DNA from: Diorhabda sublineata
Lineage: Eukaryota; Arthropoda; Insecta; Coleoptera; Chrysomelidae
Reading direction: 5' to 3'
Length of the DNA: 64,000 nucleotides
Assembly (NCBI RefSeq): GCF_026230105.1
Contig: NC_079483.1
Coordinates: 2,597,312-2,661,311, forward strand
Each line of letters opens with the position of its first letter. The first letter of the stretch is position 1. A model generated the notes under the pieces. The model did no database searches, was not told where the DNA came from, and saw only the letters and a program-made list of their open reading frames with translations. The position numbers and the translations under genes are program-made. This document shows positions 56,701-64,000 of the stretch, piece after piece.

Positions 56701-59659
56701 TTTAGATGGAACGATAATTATTGAAACTGAAAGTTTTCTGGGATCTAGGTTTGTGTCGACAGAATAATTCATTTTTTGCAGGAATGAAAAGCTGACGTGT
56801 TTCTTATTGACTTATTTCCGACGGATCCTTTTAATTTAGACAACTTTATGCTATAATAAGATATTTAATTATTAGAGATCAAATTCCAACAACAATTACT
56901 TCATTAAATCAATAATTTGTTGGGATTTTTTCTATTTAGAGATATTTCATATTGAATTGCTCTGATATGAGAAAATTTTCCTCTACAGTGCTTGGATTGG
57001 GATGTTTCTAAGTGATTATTATGCGCGCGACGACACGTATATATGTATGTATGGTCTTTGACCTAAAACGGCTCAATGGAAATAAATTATCTAAGCAAAT
57101 GGATGGAGGGGCGGTTACAGCTGTGGTTGTGTTATTTCTTCTATCTCTATCGTCAGCAATTTGGCGGTTGAATGAGATCATCAGGTTACAGAGAGACTGC
57201 AGTAAACCTATAACACAGATCTACGGGGAAAATTCGGGAGTTTGTAGCAAGCCGTTGCTCAGCAGTTAAAGGGGGATAGGCCAGTTTCTTTTCGAGGAGA
57301 AGGGTGATCTGGCAGACCAGGGGTAAATAGGATATTCTAGTCGATTAAATAATACGAATTACGTAAAGATGTTAAAAATACTAAGAAGAAACAACTAGTG
57401 AACACACTGTTTATACTACCACTACACGAACACTCCAATGACACTGTCTAACGCGCGTTTCAATGACCAAGTGATCGTCTTCAGAGATTCCAGATAAACT
57501 TAGTAAACTTCTAAAGACGATAGATTGGTTATCAGACAGTGTAATTATGAGTGTTGGTGTAGTAGTGTATTCAGTATGAATATCACCAACGGTTCCGAAA
57601 AATCCTAATTGCGGAACCACTACATCAAAAACGGGAAAAAGGAAACAAAGTTCAATTTTTGCAAAAGTACGACGAATTCATCAAAAAAGTAGTAGCTTTC
57701 AATGATAAATATCTGACGGTTTGCAAAAAATACCTATTTTGTTTTATCTTATCAACTACTCTGGTATTTGGAGAAGGCCCAAAGTGTTTAAAGTATATCT
57801 TAAATAAGGACTGGATCACGCGGATCAGAATACATGTTTCAAGTTTTCAATTAATTGGAAAAATTAGACTTCAAATTTCAATAGCGAAAAACGCCCGACT
57901 TCCATGAAGTATGAAAACAAACTCTTGCAAATATGAGAAATCTGGTTTCACTCAAAAATTATCCAGTAAACAGACACGTCGTATTCAGTGGATCACAAAT
58001 GTATTTGATGGGTTTTTAGAGAATCGTGATATTTATTGAATCATCACTCAAAGAAAATTTTAAAAGTTGTTAAAATTTTTATCGTTTTCAATTAGTTTGT
58101 ACGAGACACTTCTGTGACATCTGGTATCTTTTATTTTAAACATTAAAGCAACAAACAAACAATGACGAATTAATACTGTCCAACGAACTAAGATCACGAC
58201 ACAAGCTGTCCCCCATATACGAGGGTTGACTAATAATTCTTCGAACCCAATCTGAAGATAGCAACACTACGCCTAGGCAAATGAAAGAGGAGTTAGACAC
58301 TATGTAGGATGACTCACCACCATAATTTACATAAAATTCAAATGTAACTTTATCAATTTGACTGACGAAGAGAGATCTGGACTGCCATAAATCGATACTA
58401 TCGATTAAGGTTAGTGAGATAGGAAAGGTTATTGGCATATAAAAAGAACTCATTTACCATAGACTGACGGAACTTGAATCCACAACTGCACTCATGAAAT
58501 GAAAAAAACATTTGAGATAATAGATTGCAAAGGGGAAGCAGCTTCTAAAAAGGCAAAGTCGGTTCAATCAGTAGGAAGAGTGATGACGACCCTTTTTTGG
58601 CATTGTGGTAATGGACTATTTTCCAAAAATTAACAGAAGTAAACGAATAAATTACAAAAAGCGACCGAATTCGAAATAACAGGCGCAACGCAATGACTTT
58701 ACACAGGAGGGATAGCTTAGCGCAATAAAAACAACGCTGGCCTTTCGAGCGGTCAAGGACGAACGATCGTGCGGTCATCAGTGCAGAATCGGCAGCGACT
58801 AGTGAGGTTATAGATATGATTTAACGAATTTTTTTCAGTTTTTAGAAACTGTTTTACAATTTTTATTACATTTTAACGACATAAGTGTGGTAATATACTC
58901 TGAAGAAAATTTCTACTTTGAACAATATCATAAAACTGGGAACCTGGAGTGGTGAAAAGATTGATAAATAAGATAAAAAAGTAGGGAGATATACCTTACA
59001 AAATCATTCATGACAAATTTAAAAAGAAAACTTGTGATGACAATGTATACAGAAGAAAAATTCGCAAGCTAAAAAAACTGATAAATTAATATCAATCACT
59101 AGGATTCTATTTTATAATAAAATAAAGGGTCCGCGGTGTCCTGTTTTCTAACCTTAAAGTTTCACTAACAGGAGAGATAGATTCATCAGGGGAGGGCGTT
59201 ATCCATATGTAAGTTCTTATTTTAAGGAGAAAGAAGGCAACTATTATTTGGAAGGGTTCAAAAGGAGACTGAGTTGAAAAATAAGTATGATTATTTAAGA
59301 AACGTTTTGTTTCTTTATTAGGCCGAAAACTCGTAACAAAATGAGAAATTTCTAAATAAATAGATAGAATGGTGTGAAATTTTGCTGTAAATTTGTTATT
59401 TTGCAGATTTACTGATAACTGCCTATTGCCGGATTTTTTAAATGTGAACAAAATATGTGTATGTTGACCAAATTTTTATTTTTATATGGAGAATCAAATT
59501 TTATAACGGTAACCTATAAATATCTCTTTAGTTAAAAAAATCGTTTGTTGTGTTTATTGGATACTAAACATTTACCTTTTTCTCCGATGTAGCGGTCAAA
59601 TGTTGAAGTCTCTGAGTCATCGAGGTTAGACTCTGCTCGAAAGCCGATACTACATGAGC
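38315..59659 (-). CDS. sick: Neuron navigator (NAV2/NAV3, sickie) C-terminal part, 7 exons, 5' partial
   Basis: NAV proteins are large cytoskeleton-associated proteins with a C-terminal AAA ATPase, involved in neurite growth; Drosophila sickie is the orthologue. Exons (minus): 59576-59659, 55061-55477, 51443-51660, 48127-48302, 47719-48040, 42258-42703, 38315-38706. All junctions are GT-AG with consistent phases; 2055 nt give 684 residues plus stop. Residues 1-210 are coiled-coil and Ser/Lys-rich. The AAA region follows, with Walker A GAPGTGKT (373-380) and Walker B VVVLDN (437-442). The C-terminus has WFADVWNYSLAPYLREAARE, as in vertebrate NAVs. The N-terminal exons (CH domain in NAV2/3) are not in the window or not recognisable. 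I saw no damage. Confidence 0.93.
38840..39045 (-). pseudogene. Possible PIF/Harbinger transposase N-terminal remnant
   Basis: Minus-strand reading gives SALLLKRLRLDLSEYKLRVT, AENFDELLLTMQSSIQ and THRRDIRE. Harbinger transposases start with a similar (M/T)xExFDxLLxxVxPxIxKxDTxxRxAI segment. No catalytic part is seen. It lies in the last intron of the navigator gene, 130 bases from the last exon. Confidence 0.4.
39046..39674 (-). other. Navigator last intron, part 1
   Basis: Non-coding sequence. A GC-richer patch at 39200-39290 has no assignable identity. Confidence 0.4.
39675..39941. mobile_element. Foldback element copy C (diverged)
   Basis: The left arm CTAAGTTGGAATTTCTGGAA... ATATTCATACTGAACACACTG and the central CTGACGCGCGTTTTGATAACCA match the family. 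The right half GGTCTCTGAAGATGGTTATC ...GGTTATTGTGAGTGTCGATAT is the inverted unit, more diverged. The core CTGAAGA reads CTGGAGA on the minus strand, so even a hammerhead-like reading is damaged here. Confidence 0.75.
39942..40613. other. Navigator last intron, part 2
   Basis: T-rich and AT-rich sequence upstream of the THAP gene; its promoter would lie here. A 103-codon open frame on the plus strand (40016-40327) is T-rich and hydrophobic by composition; I do not count it as a gene. Confidence 0.4.
40614..41107 (+). CDS. THAP-domain gene or recent pseudogene, two exons, antisense in navigator intron
   Basis: Exon 1 (40614-40703) encodes MGRCCAVHGCLSGRKASENV ... ALFKVPK. A 140-base GT-AG intron follows, and exon 2 starts at 40844 with NVELLSRWTSAQGQ and then SFICELHFNSEDIIKTEREI. 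This is a THAP zinc finger: C-x-(V)-x-G-C at the start, FKVPK, the invariant Trp in RW, and CxxHF as the second ligand pair. THAP proteins bind DNA and share this fold with P-element transposase. The frame stops at 41107 (117 codons). In another frame the text continues (AEPKLHVTHDENEYNCSLLS), suggesting a one-base indel near 41015. The closing AVPT motif is not clear. The spliced structure argues for a gene, the short tail for decay. Confidence 0.6.
41108..42257 (-). other. Navigator last intron, part 3
   Basis: AT-rich sequence with possible plus-strand AATAAA signals for the THAP gene near 41264 and 41350. A GC-richer patch at 41870-42050 shares a short stretch with 27140-27210; it may be a repeat fragment. 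Confidence 0.4.
42258..42703 (-). CDS. sick: Navigator exon: AAA domain with Walker B and sensor regions
   Basis: It encodes NVDNKSGKELRQYLTHLSEQ, CVVVLDNLHKAGTLADALG (Walker B at about 42595-42612), CLLGTMAQSACS, HGFRWVLVAPHMEPARGLLG and FLETHSSGDVAIGPRLFL. The ETHSSxDVxIGPRLFL block is a NAV hallmark. Phase 1 at the donor. Confidence 0.95.
42704..44398 (-). other. Navigator intron between 42703 and 47719, right-hand part in gene sense
   Basis: AT-rich intron sequence. An open frame of 69 codons at 43751-43960 has no family signature that I trust. Confidence 0.4.
44399..45245 (+). mobile_element. mariner element, 3'-truncated
   Basis: It starts TTACGAGGATAGCCCCAGAA, a mariner-type terminal sequence. 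Plus-strand transposase text includes HRYVIQYFYLKGLAQP, RSGRPNEVTTPEMLKKLHK, VVLDDRRLKVRRLADIV, FITMDEKWVYNFTPETKEQS (first catalytic Asp) and GKVIASVCWDARETIL. It breaks off near 45245 before the second and third catalytic residues. The stretch 44944-45230 is still open. It is antisense to the navigator gene. Confidence 0.85.
45240..46310 (-). pseudogene. Decayed ORF of an uncharacterised repeat-borne protein
   Basis: Minus-strand reading gives HKETKRIRKSLSFICGNINR, RRKETNQRQALKHNGYDCYL, PDENGIRVRVWRRFFLPTF, CDSCAESTTGNIDEADLHLE and VITMDVQSILLCPELLVSKQ ... LQIHNFTMNNNKVVHCYVRH. Proteins of this layout (basic N-terminus, CxxC, TMDxQ...P, K.xxHNFT) are widespread in insect repeats; I do not know an assigned activity. 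It is broken by stops and frameshifts, and its C-terminal end abuts the truncated mariner. Confidence 0.55.
46628..46830 (-). mobile_element. Solo 3' end of a mariner element (different family)
   Basis: GGTCTGGCTGTTTAATAACG at 46630 looks like a mariner terminus. The adjacent minus-strand reading DFQHCFV.WKKRMESCVARG then GEYIEEEHSNI matches the C-terminus of mellifera-type mariner transposases. The rest of the element is absent. Confidence 0.65.
46831..47718 (-). other. Navigator intron, distal part
   Basis: AT-rich sequence. An 84-codon minus frame (47225-47479) is cysteine-containing but has no recognisable signature. Confidence 0.4.
47719..48040 (-). CDS. sick: Navigator exon: AAA domain with Walker A
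   Basis: It starts GSDAIASYKLGEAE, then LLPVGYAVGRVGTLHVVLQP, ALIPKGVAQRLVSLLAEHRR and LVLCGAPGTGKTHLATRLAE. The Walker A lysine is encoded around 47802. LIPK...QR...LL.EHRR matches the NAV family closely. The donor TTTCAA|GTAAGT is completed by T in the next exon to give NVDNKSGKEL. Confidence 0.95.
48127..48302 (-). CDS. sick: Navigator exon: pre-AAA conserved region
   Basis: It encodes YYAEHYGYDGLNDNANTEIS, WAQLDNSVRRAFKQYVARLD and PGGGLGL. This corresponds to the conserved stretch before the AAA domain in NAVs. Acceptor TTTCAG|GTATTA; donor TTTAG|GTAAGT, phase 1. Confidence 0.9.
48303..48654 (-). other. Navigator intron, start
   Basis: Short non-coding stretch between the exon at 48127-48302 and the tandem array. 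No feature is recognised. Confidence 0.4.
48655..50165. repeat. Satellite-like tandem array (about 204-bp units with internal 51-bp units)
   Basis: Four units at the right are phased by AGCAAAATGATA(C/T)AATAATG at about 49365, 49568, 49771 and 49976 (spacing 203-205). Each contains two adjacent 51-base relatives: GATACAATAATGACCTGTTT... and GATACAATAACGATTTGTTT..., both continuing TTTTGGTCTGG. To the left are two longer relatives (from about 48707 and 49138, roughly 430 bases apart) sharing CAACATGGC and GCAACA(A)ATTC phrases. The array is non-coding and lies in a navigator intron. Confidence 0.85.
50166..51442 (-). other. Navigator intron, remainder
   Basis: No gene is recognised. A higher-complexity patch at 50890-51180 has no assignable identity. 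Confidence 0.4.
51443..51660 (-). CDS. sick: Navigator exon: coiled-coil end and linker
   Basis: It starts SEMLSLKQNNERLQRMV, the end of the coiled coil, then a Ser/Thr/Asp-rich linker, then KRIAISVYLGQPQSFEK, which leads into the conserved pre-AAA region. The donor GAAAA|GTAAGT leaves phase 2. Confidence 0.9.
51849..52427 (+). mobile_element. Internally deleted mariner element
   Basis: The left end GGTTGGCAACTAAGTACTTT and the right end, GGTTGGTGGCAAAGTTATTT on the minus strand, are inverted repeats of mariner type. Inside, the plus-strand ORF 52061-52243 reads FHHDDARLHTSLATRGKLLE then YSPILAPSDLKFAEFF. These are the second and third catalytic blocks (HDNARPH and SPDLAPSD in active relatives). 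The first half of the transposase is missing. The third-block Asp reads Ile (SPILAPSD). Confidence 0.85.
52428..54164 (-). other. Navigator intron stretch
   Basis: No gene is found. A phrase AGTAT(T)GTAAATCTC(A/C)AA(A)...GAGGGT recurs at about 52658 and 52758, perhaps a 100-base duplication. Confidence 0.4.
54165..54870 (-). mobile_element. Internally deleted mariner element (third type)
   Basis: Minus-strand reading gives WFPEFKRGEMSTEGDACSG, the HTH segment KLIEIAAIIKILKERVRHIV and NEYF. After a deletion of the catalytic core it gives EEVIVETEAYFDTNDKSYYK and the mariner C-terminal text near 54250. The end sequence AGGCTGAAAAGTTCGTAGGC at about 54170 is mariner-like. Dead. Confidence 0.75.
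55061..55477 (-). CDS. sick: Navigator exon: coiled coil, Ser-rich and basic segment
   Basis: It opens EAELQELRQAMDALRAQS, continuing the coiled coil from the previous exon. A Ser-rich tract (SSDSVSSLSSACSLD) and a basic stretch DKKKKKGWLRSSFTKAFSR follow, then a second coiled coil, LEVVELQKQLREKDLVLTDI. GWLRSSFxKAFxR is a conserved NAV block. 139 codons, phase 0 at both ends. Confidence 0.92.
55787..56370 (+). pseudogene. N-terminal fragment of a DDE transposase (LDETW type)
   Basis: Plus-strand reading gives NKDLDIQKQQVILNIFECLK, a helical segment, then in other frames FIRRTLEEIQQKVAEYPEYN and CGFKHKKLNKRMTITESLRI, VRWRQDDLRQIKDYQS. The GFK.KK...R....E...I...R..YLR.I..Y pattern precedes the LDETW catalytic block in a family common in insects. 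The catalytic part is absent; the minus-strand remnant at 4960-5530 has that part. Confidence 0.5.
56371..57397. other. Navigator intron stretch
   Basis: No gene was confirmed. A higher-GC patch at 57010-57320 holds an 85-codon frame with a hydrophobic segment (AVTAVVVLFLLSLSSAIW). I could not assign it, and it may be a repeat fragment. Confidence 0.35.
57398..57608. mobile_element. Foldback element copy D (two inverted units)
   Basis: The left unit (minus sense) contains CTGAAGACGATCACTTGGTC and GAAACGCGCGTTAGACAGTG. The right unit (plus sense) contains CTAAAGACGATAGATTGGTT then ATCAGACAGTGTAATTATGA and GAGTGTTGGTGTAGT, ending CAGTATGAATATCACCAACG. The right unit has lost GAAACGCGCGT. This copy shows that the family is built as two units in inverted order. 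Confidence 0.85.
57609..58217. other. Navigator intron stretch
   Basis: No gene is recognised. An 82-codon frame (57659-57907) is without signature. Confidence 0.35.
58218..58620 (+). mobile_element. mariner remnant (fourth type)
   Basis: TACGAGGGTTGACTAATAAT at 58218 resembles a mariner end. Plus-strand text NFINLTDEERSGLP is the post-HTH segment, and GEAASKKAKSVQSVGRVMTT then LFWH (58530-58605) matches GESxPKKAKxVxSxGKVMxTVFW of mariner transposases. It is heavily deleted. Confidence 0.65.
58621..59575 (-). other. Navigator intron stretch
   Basis: No gene is recognised. Confidence 0.4.
59576..59659 (-). CDS. sick: Navigator exon (coiled coil), first in window
   Basis: An exon of 28 codons reading AHVVSAFEQSLTSMTQRLQH... 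EKK. It matches the AAFEQSLxxMTxRLQxLTxxxExK coiled coil of NAV proteins. Acceptor TTTCAG|GCTC; donor AAAAAG|GTAAAT, phase 0 on both sides, so upstream exons must join in phase 0. Confidence 0.88.
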
Positions 59660-59694
59660 CTGAAACAAACAGAATATAAATAAATTTTCAATAT

Positions 59695-59696
<2 letters not shown>

Positions 59697-59724
<28 letters not shown>
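59697..59724. repeat. (TCA)n microsatellite
   Basis: About nine TCA repeats lie directly at the 3' end (minus sense) of the LINE fragment that follows, so they probably are the LINE tail. Confidence 0.95.
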
Positions 59725-59725
<1 letters not shown>

Positions 59726-60530
59726 AGCCTTTCAATCCTTTGGATTATGGCTATAGCTTATAGCGCTTTAAAATCCTCTTTTGAGGTGGATTACTCCTCG
59801 GTTTTTATTTTTATTTAATTTATAGTTTATCATTTGTTTTGGCTGCTTTTGTTATTATTTTCCATTCCTTCCGGTTCTGACATTTTTCTCTCCAGTTCTC
59901 TATATTAAGTGCTCTTATGTCCTCTATTTCATTTCTCCAAGTATTTCTCGGTCTGCCTCCTCACCTTTTCTACAATGGGGTCCATTGCGTTATTCTTTTG
60001 ACAATTTCATTTGGTTTTCTTTTCATTATATGCCCAGCCCAGTTGAGTCTTTGTACTTTTATATATCTCACTATATTTTCCTTTCCCAGCTCTTCACTAT
60101 TTCTTCGTTCTTCTTTGGTCTCCTTTCTCCCTTCTGTTTTATGATCGGACCTGTTATAGTTCTCATTATCTTTCTCTCGGTTCTTTCAAGTTCTTCTTCC
60201 CTTTTGTTGATTACTGTTGTTTCCATCGCATACGTGTTTACTAGTCTTATTAGGGTTTCGTACATTTTTTTTCCTTATATTTTTATTTTTTAATAGGTTT
60301 TAGTTTTTTCCATAGGTTTAATAGTCTTTTTTGTATCCTTTCCTTTATACTGTCTTTGGTTGTTCGTCCCAACGTTATTCGTAGTTAGTTGAAGGTCGAT
60401 ATTGTTTCAAAATTGTATTTGTTAGTTGGTTTGATCTCTCTTTAGTTTTCCCCCTATTTTCATATATTTTTTTAATGATTTTTCCTGCATTTATTTTTAG
60501 TCCGTAATTTATTGCTTCTTCTTCTTCTTA
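59725..60530 (-). mobile_element. RTE-type LINE 3' end with trinucleotide tail
   Basis: Minus-strand reading gives MYETLIRLVNTYAMETTVIN, KREEELERTERKIMRTITG, VQRLNWAGHIMKRKPNEIV, KRITQWTPL, GGRPRNTWRNEIEDIRALNI, ENWREKCQNRKEWKII. This is the C-terminal order of RTE-type LINE ORF2. It ends in a (TCA/TGA)n tract. The copy is 5' truncated with some stops, in an upstream navigator intron. Confidence 0.8.
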
Positions 60531-61798
60531 CTTATCTCAATATATACAGTTCATTATTAAACTGGGAAACTCTAGCAACGTTTAATAAAAAAATTGGTAC
60601 AGTTGCAAAAGCAAAGTATTCAAATGTTATATAATGTCTACACTAATTGTCTTTCAAAAATAAGTTTTATATAAATGTTTATGTTATCTATTGTGTCTGG
60701 GACTTGTTCAAATGGAAATTTGTGTTAATTCTTTATTTTTATAATTTTGCGGATTATCCGCGAAAGTCGCGCCATTCAATTTCGCGGTTAATCGGTTCTT
60801 CAAGCTTACTTGTAATAACGAACATTGGCATGAAGTCAGTGGAGTTATTGGTATGTAGAACGAACTAGAATTTATTTTTTCGCACGTTAATTTTTTGAGA
60901 TAATTTCCAAGATGTCTATTCAAATTATTATATTAATATAAAATTATAATAATGCTTAAAAAGCTCAAGATAACTAATGTCTTCAACTTGATAAAAATAA
61001 TATATAGATAGGTAAATAGCTTTCCAATTATTAAAATGAATTATACCTTTCTTAATCTTTTTATATTTCTCACTAAGAAAATAATTATAACTTGAGGTAA
61101 TTAAAAATGAATAAGAAAAAGGAAATCTCAGCAGGCGAAAGTGGCATAGAAAACAAAATTTTCCATATATTTTTTTTAAAATAAAAATCGGTTCGTTACA
61201 AAGATATTTATCCTCAATGCATTTCATCCTAGTTGATCTCTCGTATATGTTAAATAATCAAAATTATAAATATCCAATAAAACGATATCAGCTTAAAGTC
61301 GAATGAAAAGTCCCAAATTATATAAATTTTGATCCCTCAAAGTAGTTAGGTCTCGATTAAATTGAATGTACTGTATGACAGGTTTAGTATTTTTTTATTA
61401 ATCAATTGGTTACAATAAGTAATCATTAAATAATCTGCGCAGTCTTCTCAAAATTTTACCCTTTACCCCTATGCGACGTATTATATTATAATAAGCGTTA
61501 TATGAAAACTTTTGCATGTCCAAGGATTTTATTCCAATTTTGTTAGCTATGAGAAATATCAGGTAACATTTCGAAAGTCTCGGCTTTATATAAAATATAA
61601 TGTATGTGTTTTTATACGTTTCTTAAATTGCCAATTTATTGTGTTTGTTCACAACCGTATCAGTGGTATTTACGATATTTTAAATAGTAATATAATAAAC
61701 AAATTTCTTGTCTATATACAGTTGTTGTAACTAGTTTGATATTATGTAAATCGGAATATACAAGCGGTCCATATGTATGGAGAAAATTCAATATTAGT
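60531..61798. other. AT-rich stretch upstream of recognised navigator exons
   Basis: No gene found. At about 60748-60796, GCGGATTATCCGCG and TTCGCGGTTAATCGG are reminiscent of pogo/Tigger terminal sequences but are not enough to call an element. Confidence 0.35.
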
Positions 61799-62725
61799 AT
61801 TATTATGTACTATGTGAAAAAAATTGAGACAGGTCGATTTTTATTCTTAAATTGACAATTTACAGTATGAAAATATTAACCCCCTCCAGCACTTCACTGA
61901 ATTATAAGGAGCCCCTCAAAAATTTTAACAAGAAAGGGAGTCGTGTGGCACATTGTTGGCAAGGGATTTTAGTCCTCTGTTAGGCAGTTTTTTAAATTTG
62001 GAACACACATAACTAAGAAAATTAATTTTTAAGATGTAAAATTTTCATATTGTCTCTATCACAAAACTCTTCGTAGAATGAAGATAATATTGTCGCATAA
62101 TATTTAGAATGTATTTTTCAATGTACATTACAATTAAATTAAATTAAATGTCCAAAATGAGTTCTGGGATTATTTTGTTAATTCTTTCCATTATCCTAAC
62201 TTTTAAATCAGCAATATTGTCTGGTCTATCAAAATATACTTTATATATAATCGGATATTTTCGTATCTATTCTACTAAAACTAAAATTACCCTACAATGG
62301 ATTCCGGGAGACATCGTAGCGAAGGGAAATGAAATAGCTGATAAGCTCGATAAAGCGGGGGCAGACAAGCTCTTCATGGGACATGAACCCTTCTGTGGTA
62401 TCAGCTACAGAGCAATTGAAAAAGCTCTGGAAAAGTAGGTAGATAAGAGTAAAACCAATTATTATCTTCATTTTACGTAAAGTTTTGTGATAGAGACATT
62501 ATCAAAATTTTCTCAATTATGATTGCACCAAATTTAAAAAACCTTATATTGCTTAATATAAGGCCTAAAATTTCCCTCCAGCAAGGTTCCACACGACCCC
62601 CTTTCTTATTTAAAAATTTCGAGGGGATGCTTATAACTCAGAGGGGGTGCTGGTGCTGGAGGGGAATAATATTTTCATATCGACCTGTTTCAGCTTTCAG
62701 TTTTTTTCATATAGTACATAATAAC
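61799..62725. mobile_element. Large inverted repeat flanking an RNase H fragment
   Basis: The left arm, about 61799-62098, is the imperfect reverse complement of about 62465-62725. Shared landmarks are ATTATGTACTAT, GACAGGTCGAT, ATGAAAATATTA, CCCTCCAGCAC, AAGAAAGGG.GTCGTGTGG and GTCTCTATCACAAAACT. Between the arms is a LINE-like RNase H fragment. The arms are not exact, so this is an old foldback structure or two copies of one repeat in opposite orientation. Confidence 0.75.
62148..62438 (+). pseudogene. LINE RNase H C-terminal fragment
   Basis: Plus-strand ORF reading KTKITLQWIPGDIVAKGNEI and ADKLDKAGADKLFMGHEP. The block LxWxPGHxxxxGNExAD(E/K)LA is the last RNase H motif of jockey/R1-type LINEs, with His replaced by Asp (PGD). 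It is a short remnant lying exactly between the two inverted arms. Confidence 0.65.
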
Positions 62726-64000
62726 GTTATAATTGAATTTATTCCATCCATATGGACAGCATTATATGTTTGTACAAGGTTATTCATTGTAGGCTATCCA
62801 TCCGTTATTATCGTACACTGTAGAAAAAAAATTATCATCGGCATTCACAGTAGTCTCAACTGTGTATGTACAATGATTCTACCGTTGCTTCCACAATGCA
62901 CAGAATCTTTAGTTATCTTCTGAAGTTAAATCATTTAGGATTAAGAGTAGCATTACTAAAGTCAGTTTTTAAAAATATAGTTGAAAAAACTAAAAAACAC
63001 TCTTTAAAAGTTAAAAATAGTTTTTAAAATAAGATTAAAACAATAAAGAAAGAAAAATATTAGTATTATTGAGAAAAAAGCGTCGGTTGCTGGATATACG
63101 GAACCAATATGAAACCAAGCGCCCCAGCTTTTTTCACACCATACCAGTATTTTATAGTTTTAAGCTTATTTAAAAAATTATTTTTAACTTTTTAGTTTGA
63201 TGCGCGGACGTTTGAAAATTGGCTTGTGCGGGATATTTGAAAATTGATTCACAATTTCGCGGGAAATTTGAAAATAACTCAAGTAATTTTAAATGCTCGA
63301 AGCTAGTTGTCGCATCAAATTGTGATGAAACAAAAGTATTATGCAAAATACTTTCATTTTGCTAACATTTCAAATTCAAATATTGTTGTTTACAAGAAAA
63401 TATAAATACCTGAAGTTAAAATGCTGTATTTTGTAAAATATTTTGGTTTCATTTACAATTTATGTGACAACCAGGTCCGACCATCTAAATTTCACAATTA
63501 AATGGTTTATATAAAATATAGGTAGATGGAATATTGAAACACAAGATTATTATAATTTTTATTTTGTTTTTGACATTTTATAACTATATCCACAAACAAA
63601 AAATTTTCCTTCAGACTTTAGCCCGCTTAGGACTGTCAAATGTGAGATGAATATAAAAAATTGGACAACTACATTATAGAAAATATACAATGAGTAAGTA
63701 AACACGACAGCACAACTCGCAACAAATAATAACTTTTAAATGCAAAAAAATGCAAATAGCTAATAAACAGACAATATCAAACAACTTTGCAAGATGGACG
63801 TTGTTCATTCAATAATCTTAGGTTGTTTCTCGATACATGATTGCAACTTAGTTTCAGAATCCAGATTGACAAACATTCAAAAATAAAACACCAAAAAGTA
63901 AGCTTTTAGATGTGAGCCAGTCACAGAGATGGCGTTGAAAATCGTTCTGAACTTCTACTATTCCAGTGCACAGACCCTGGCTCATACTAAAAATTGAGCT
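62726..64000. other. AT-rich right edge
   Basis: No gene is recognised. If the navigator gene continues beyond the window, this is intron. Confidence 0.4.

Noticed and set aside
57012..57269. 85-codon ORF with a transmembrane-like stretch
   Set aside because: No family signature, no plausible splice partners, and the only support is open length. Left as unassigned intron sequence.
58705..58800. tRNA-like or tRNA-derived SINE signal (GGGATAGCTTAGCGCAATAA and a GC-rich follow-up)
   Set aside because: No proper B box or cloverleaf could be drawn, and no poly-A or repeat copy was found in the window.
60748..60796. pogo/Tigger terminal inverted repeat
   Set aside because: Only one short terminus-like stretch is visible, with no partner end and no transposase text.
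52431..63300. Possible shared repeat between 52431-52600 and 63061-63300
   Set aside because: Only short scattered phrases match, not enough to claim a common element by eye.

Overview
The window is AT-rich, intron-rich insect nuclear DNA, perhaps from a beetle, although the order cannot be settled from sequence alone. Two conserved host genes, both on the minus strand, carry nearly all the constrained coding sequence. Most of the rest is decayed transposable elements, foldback elements, tandem repeats and AT-rich sequence.

Gene 1 (1464-19130, minus) is a complete p120 RasGAP, the RASA1 / Drosophila vap orthologue. Ten coding exons were assembled by eye from splice sites. Their phases all agree and give 929 codons plus stop, with domain order SH2-SH3-SH2-PH-C2-RasGAP. 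Its introns hold a DDE transposase remnant, a 57-bp-arm hairpin, LINE fragments, a 177-bp tandem repeat, an AT microsatellite beside a splice donor, and two pieces of one decayed multi-exon-like ORF family.

The intergenic block (about 19.1-38.3 kb) holds an I-clade LINE with a mutated YADD box (19980-23780), an inverted-repeat-flanked decayed element (25762-27018), a four-copy 130-bp tandem repeat, two copies of a foldback family, a Crypton-like recombinase remnant, and a Tc1-like element (34031-37357) with a piggyBac element inserted inside it.

Gene 2 (38315-59659, minus) is the C-terminal 684 codons of a neuron navigator (NAV2/NAV3; Drosophila sickie) orthologue. Seven exons encode coiled coils and an AAA ATPase domain; the N-terminal part lies beyond the right side of the window or was not recognised. 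Its introns hold an antisense THAP-domain gene, several separate mariner remnants, a satellite-like 204-bp array built partly of 51-bp units, more foldback copies and an RTE-type LINE with a trinucleotide tail. The right edge holds a roughly 300-bp-arm inverted repeat around an RNase H fragment.

vap dampens Ras signalling downstream of receptor tyrosine kinases. sickie/NAV proteins act on the cytoskeleton and in axon growth. They are neighbours here, but nothing in the sequence links their regulation. No tRNA, rRNA or CRISPR locus was found.
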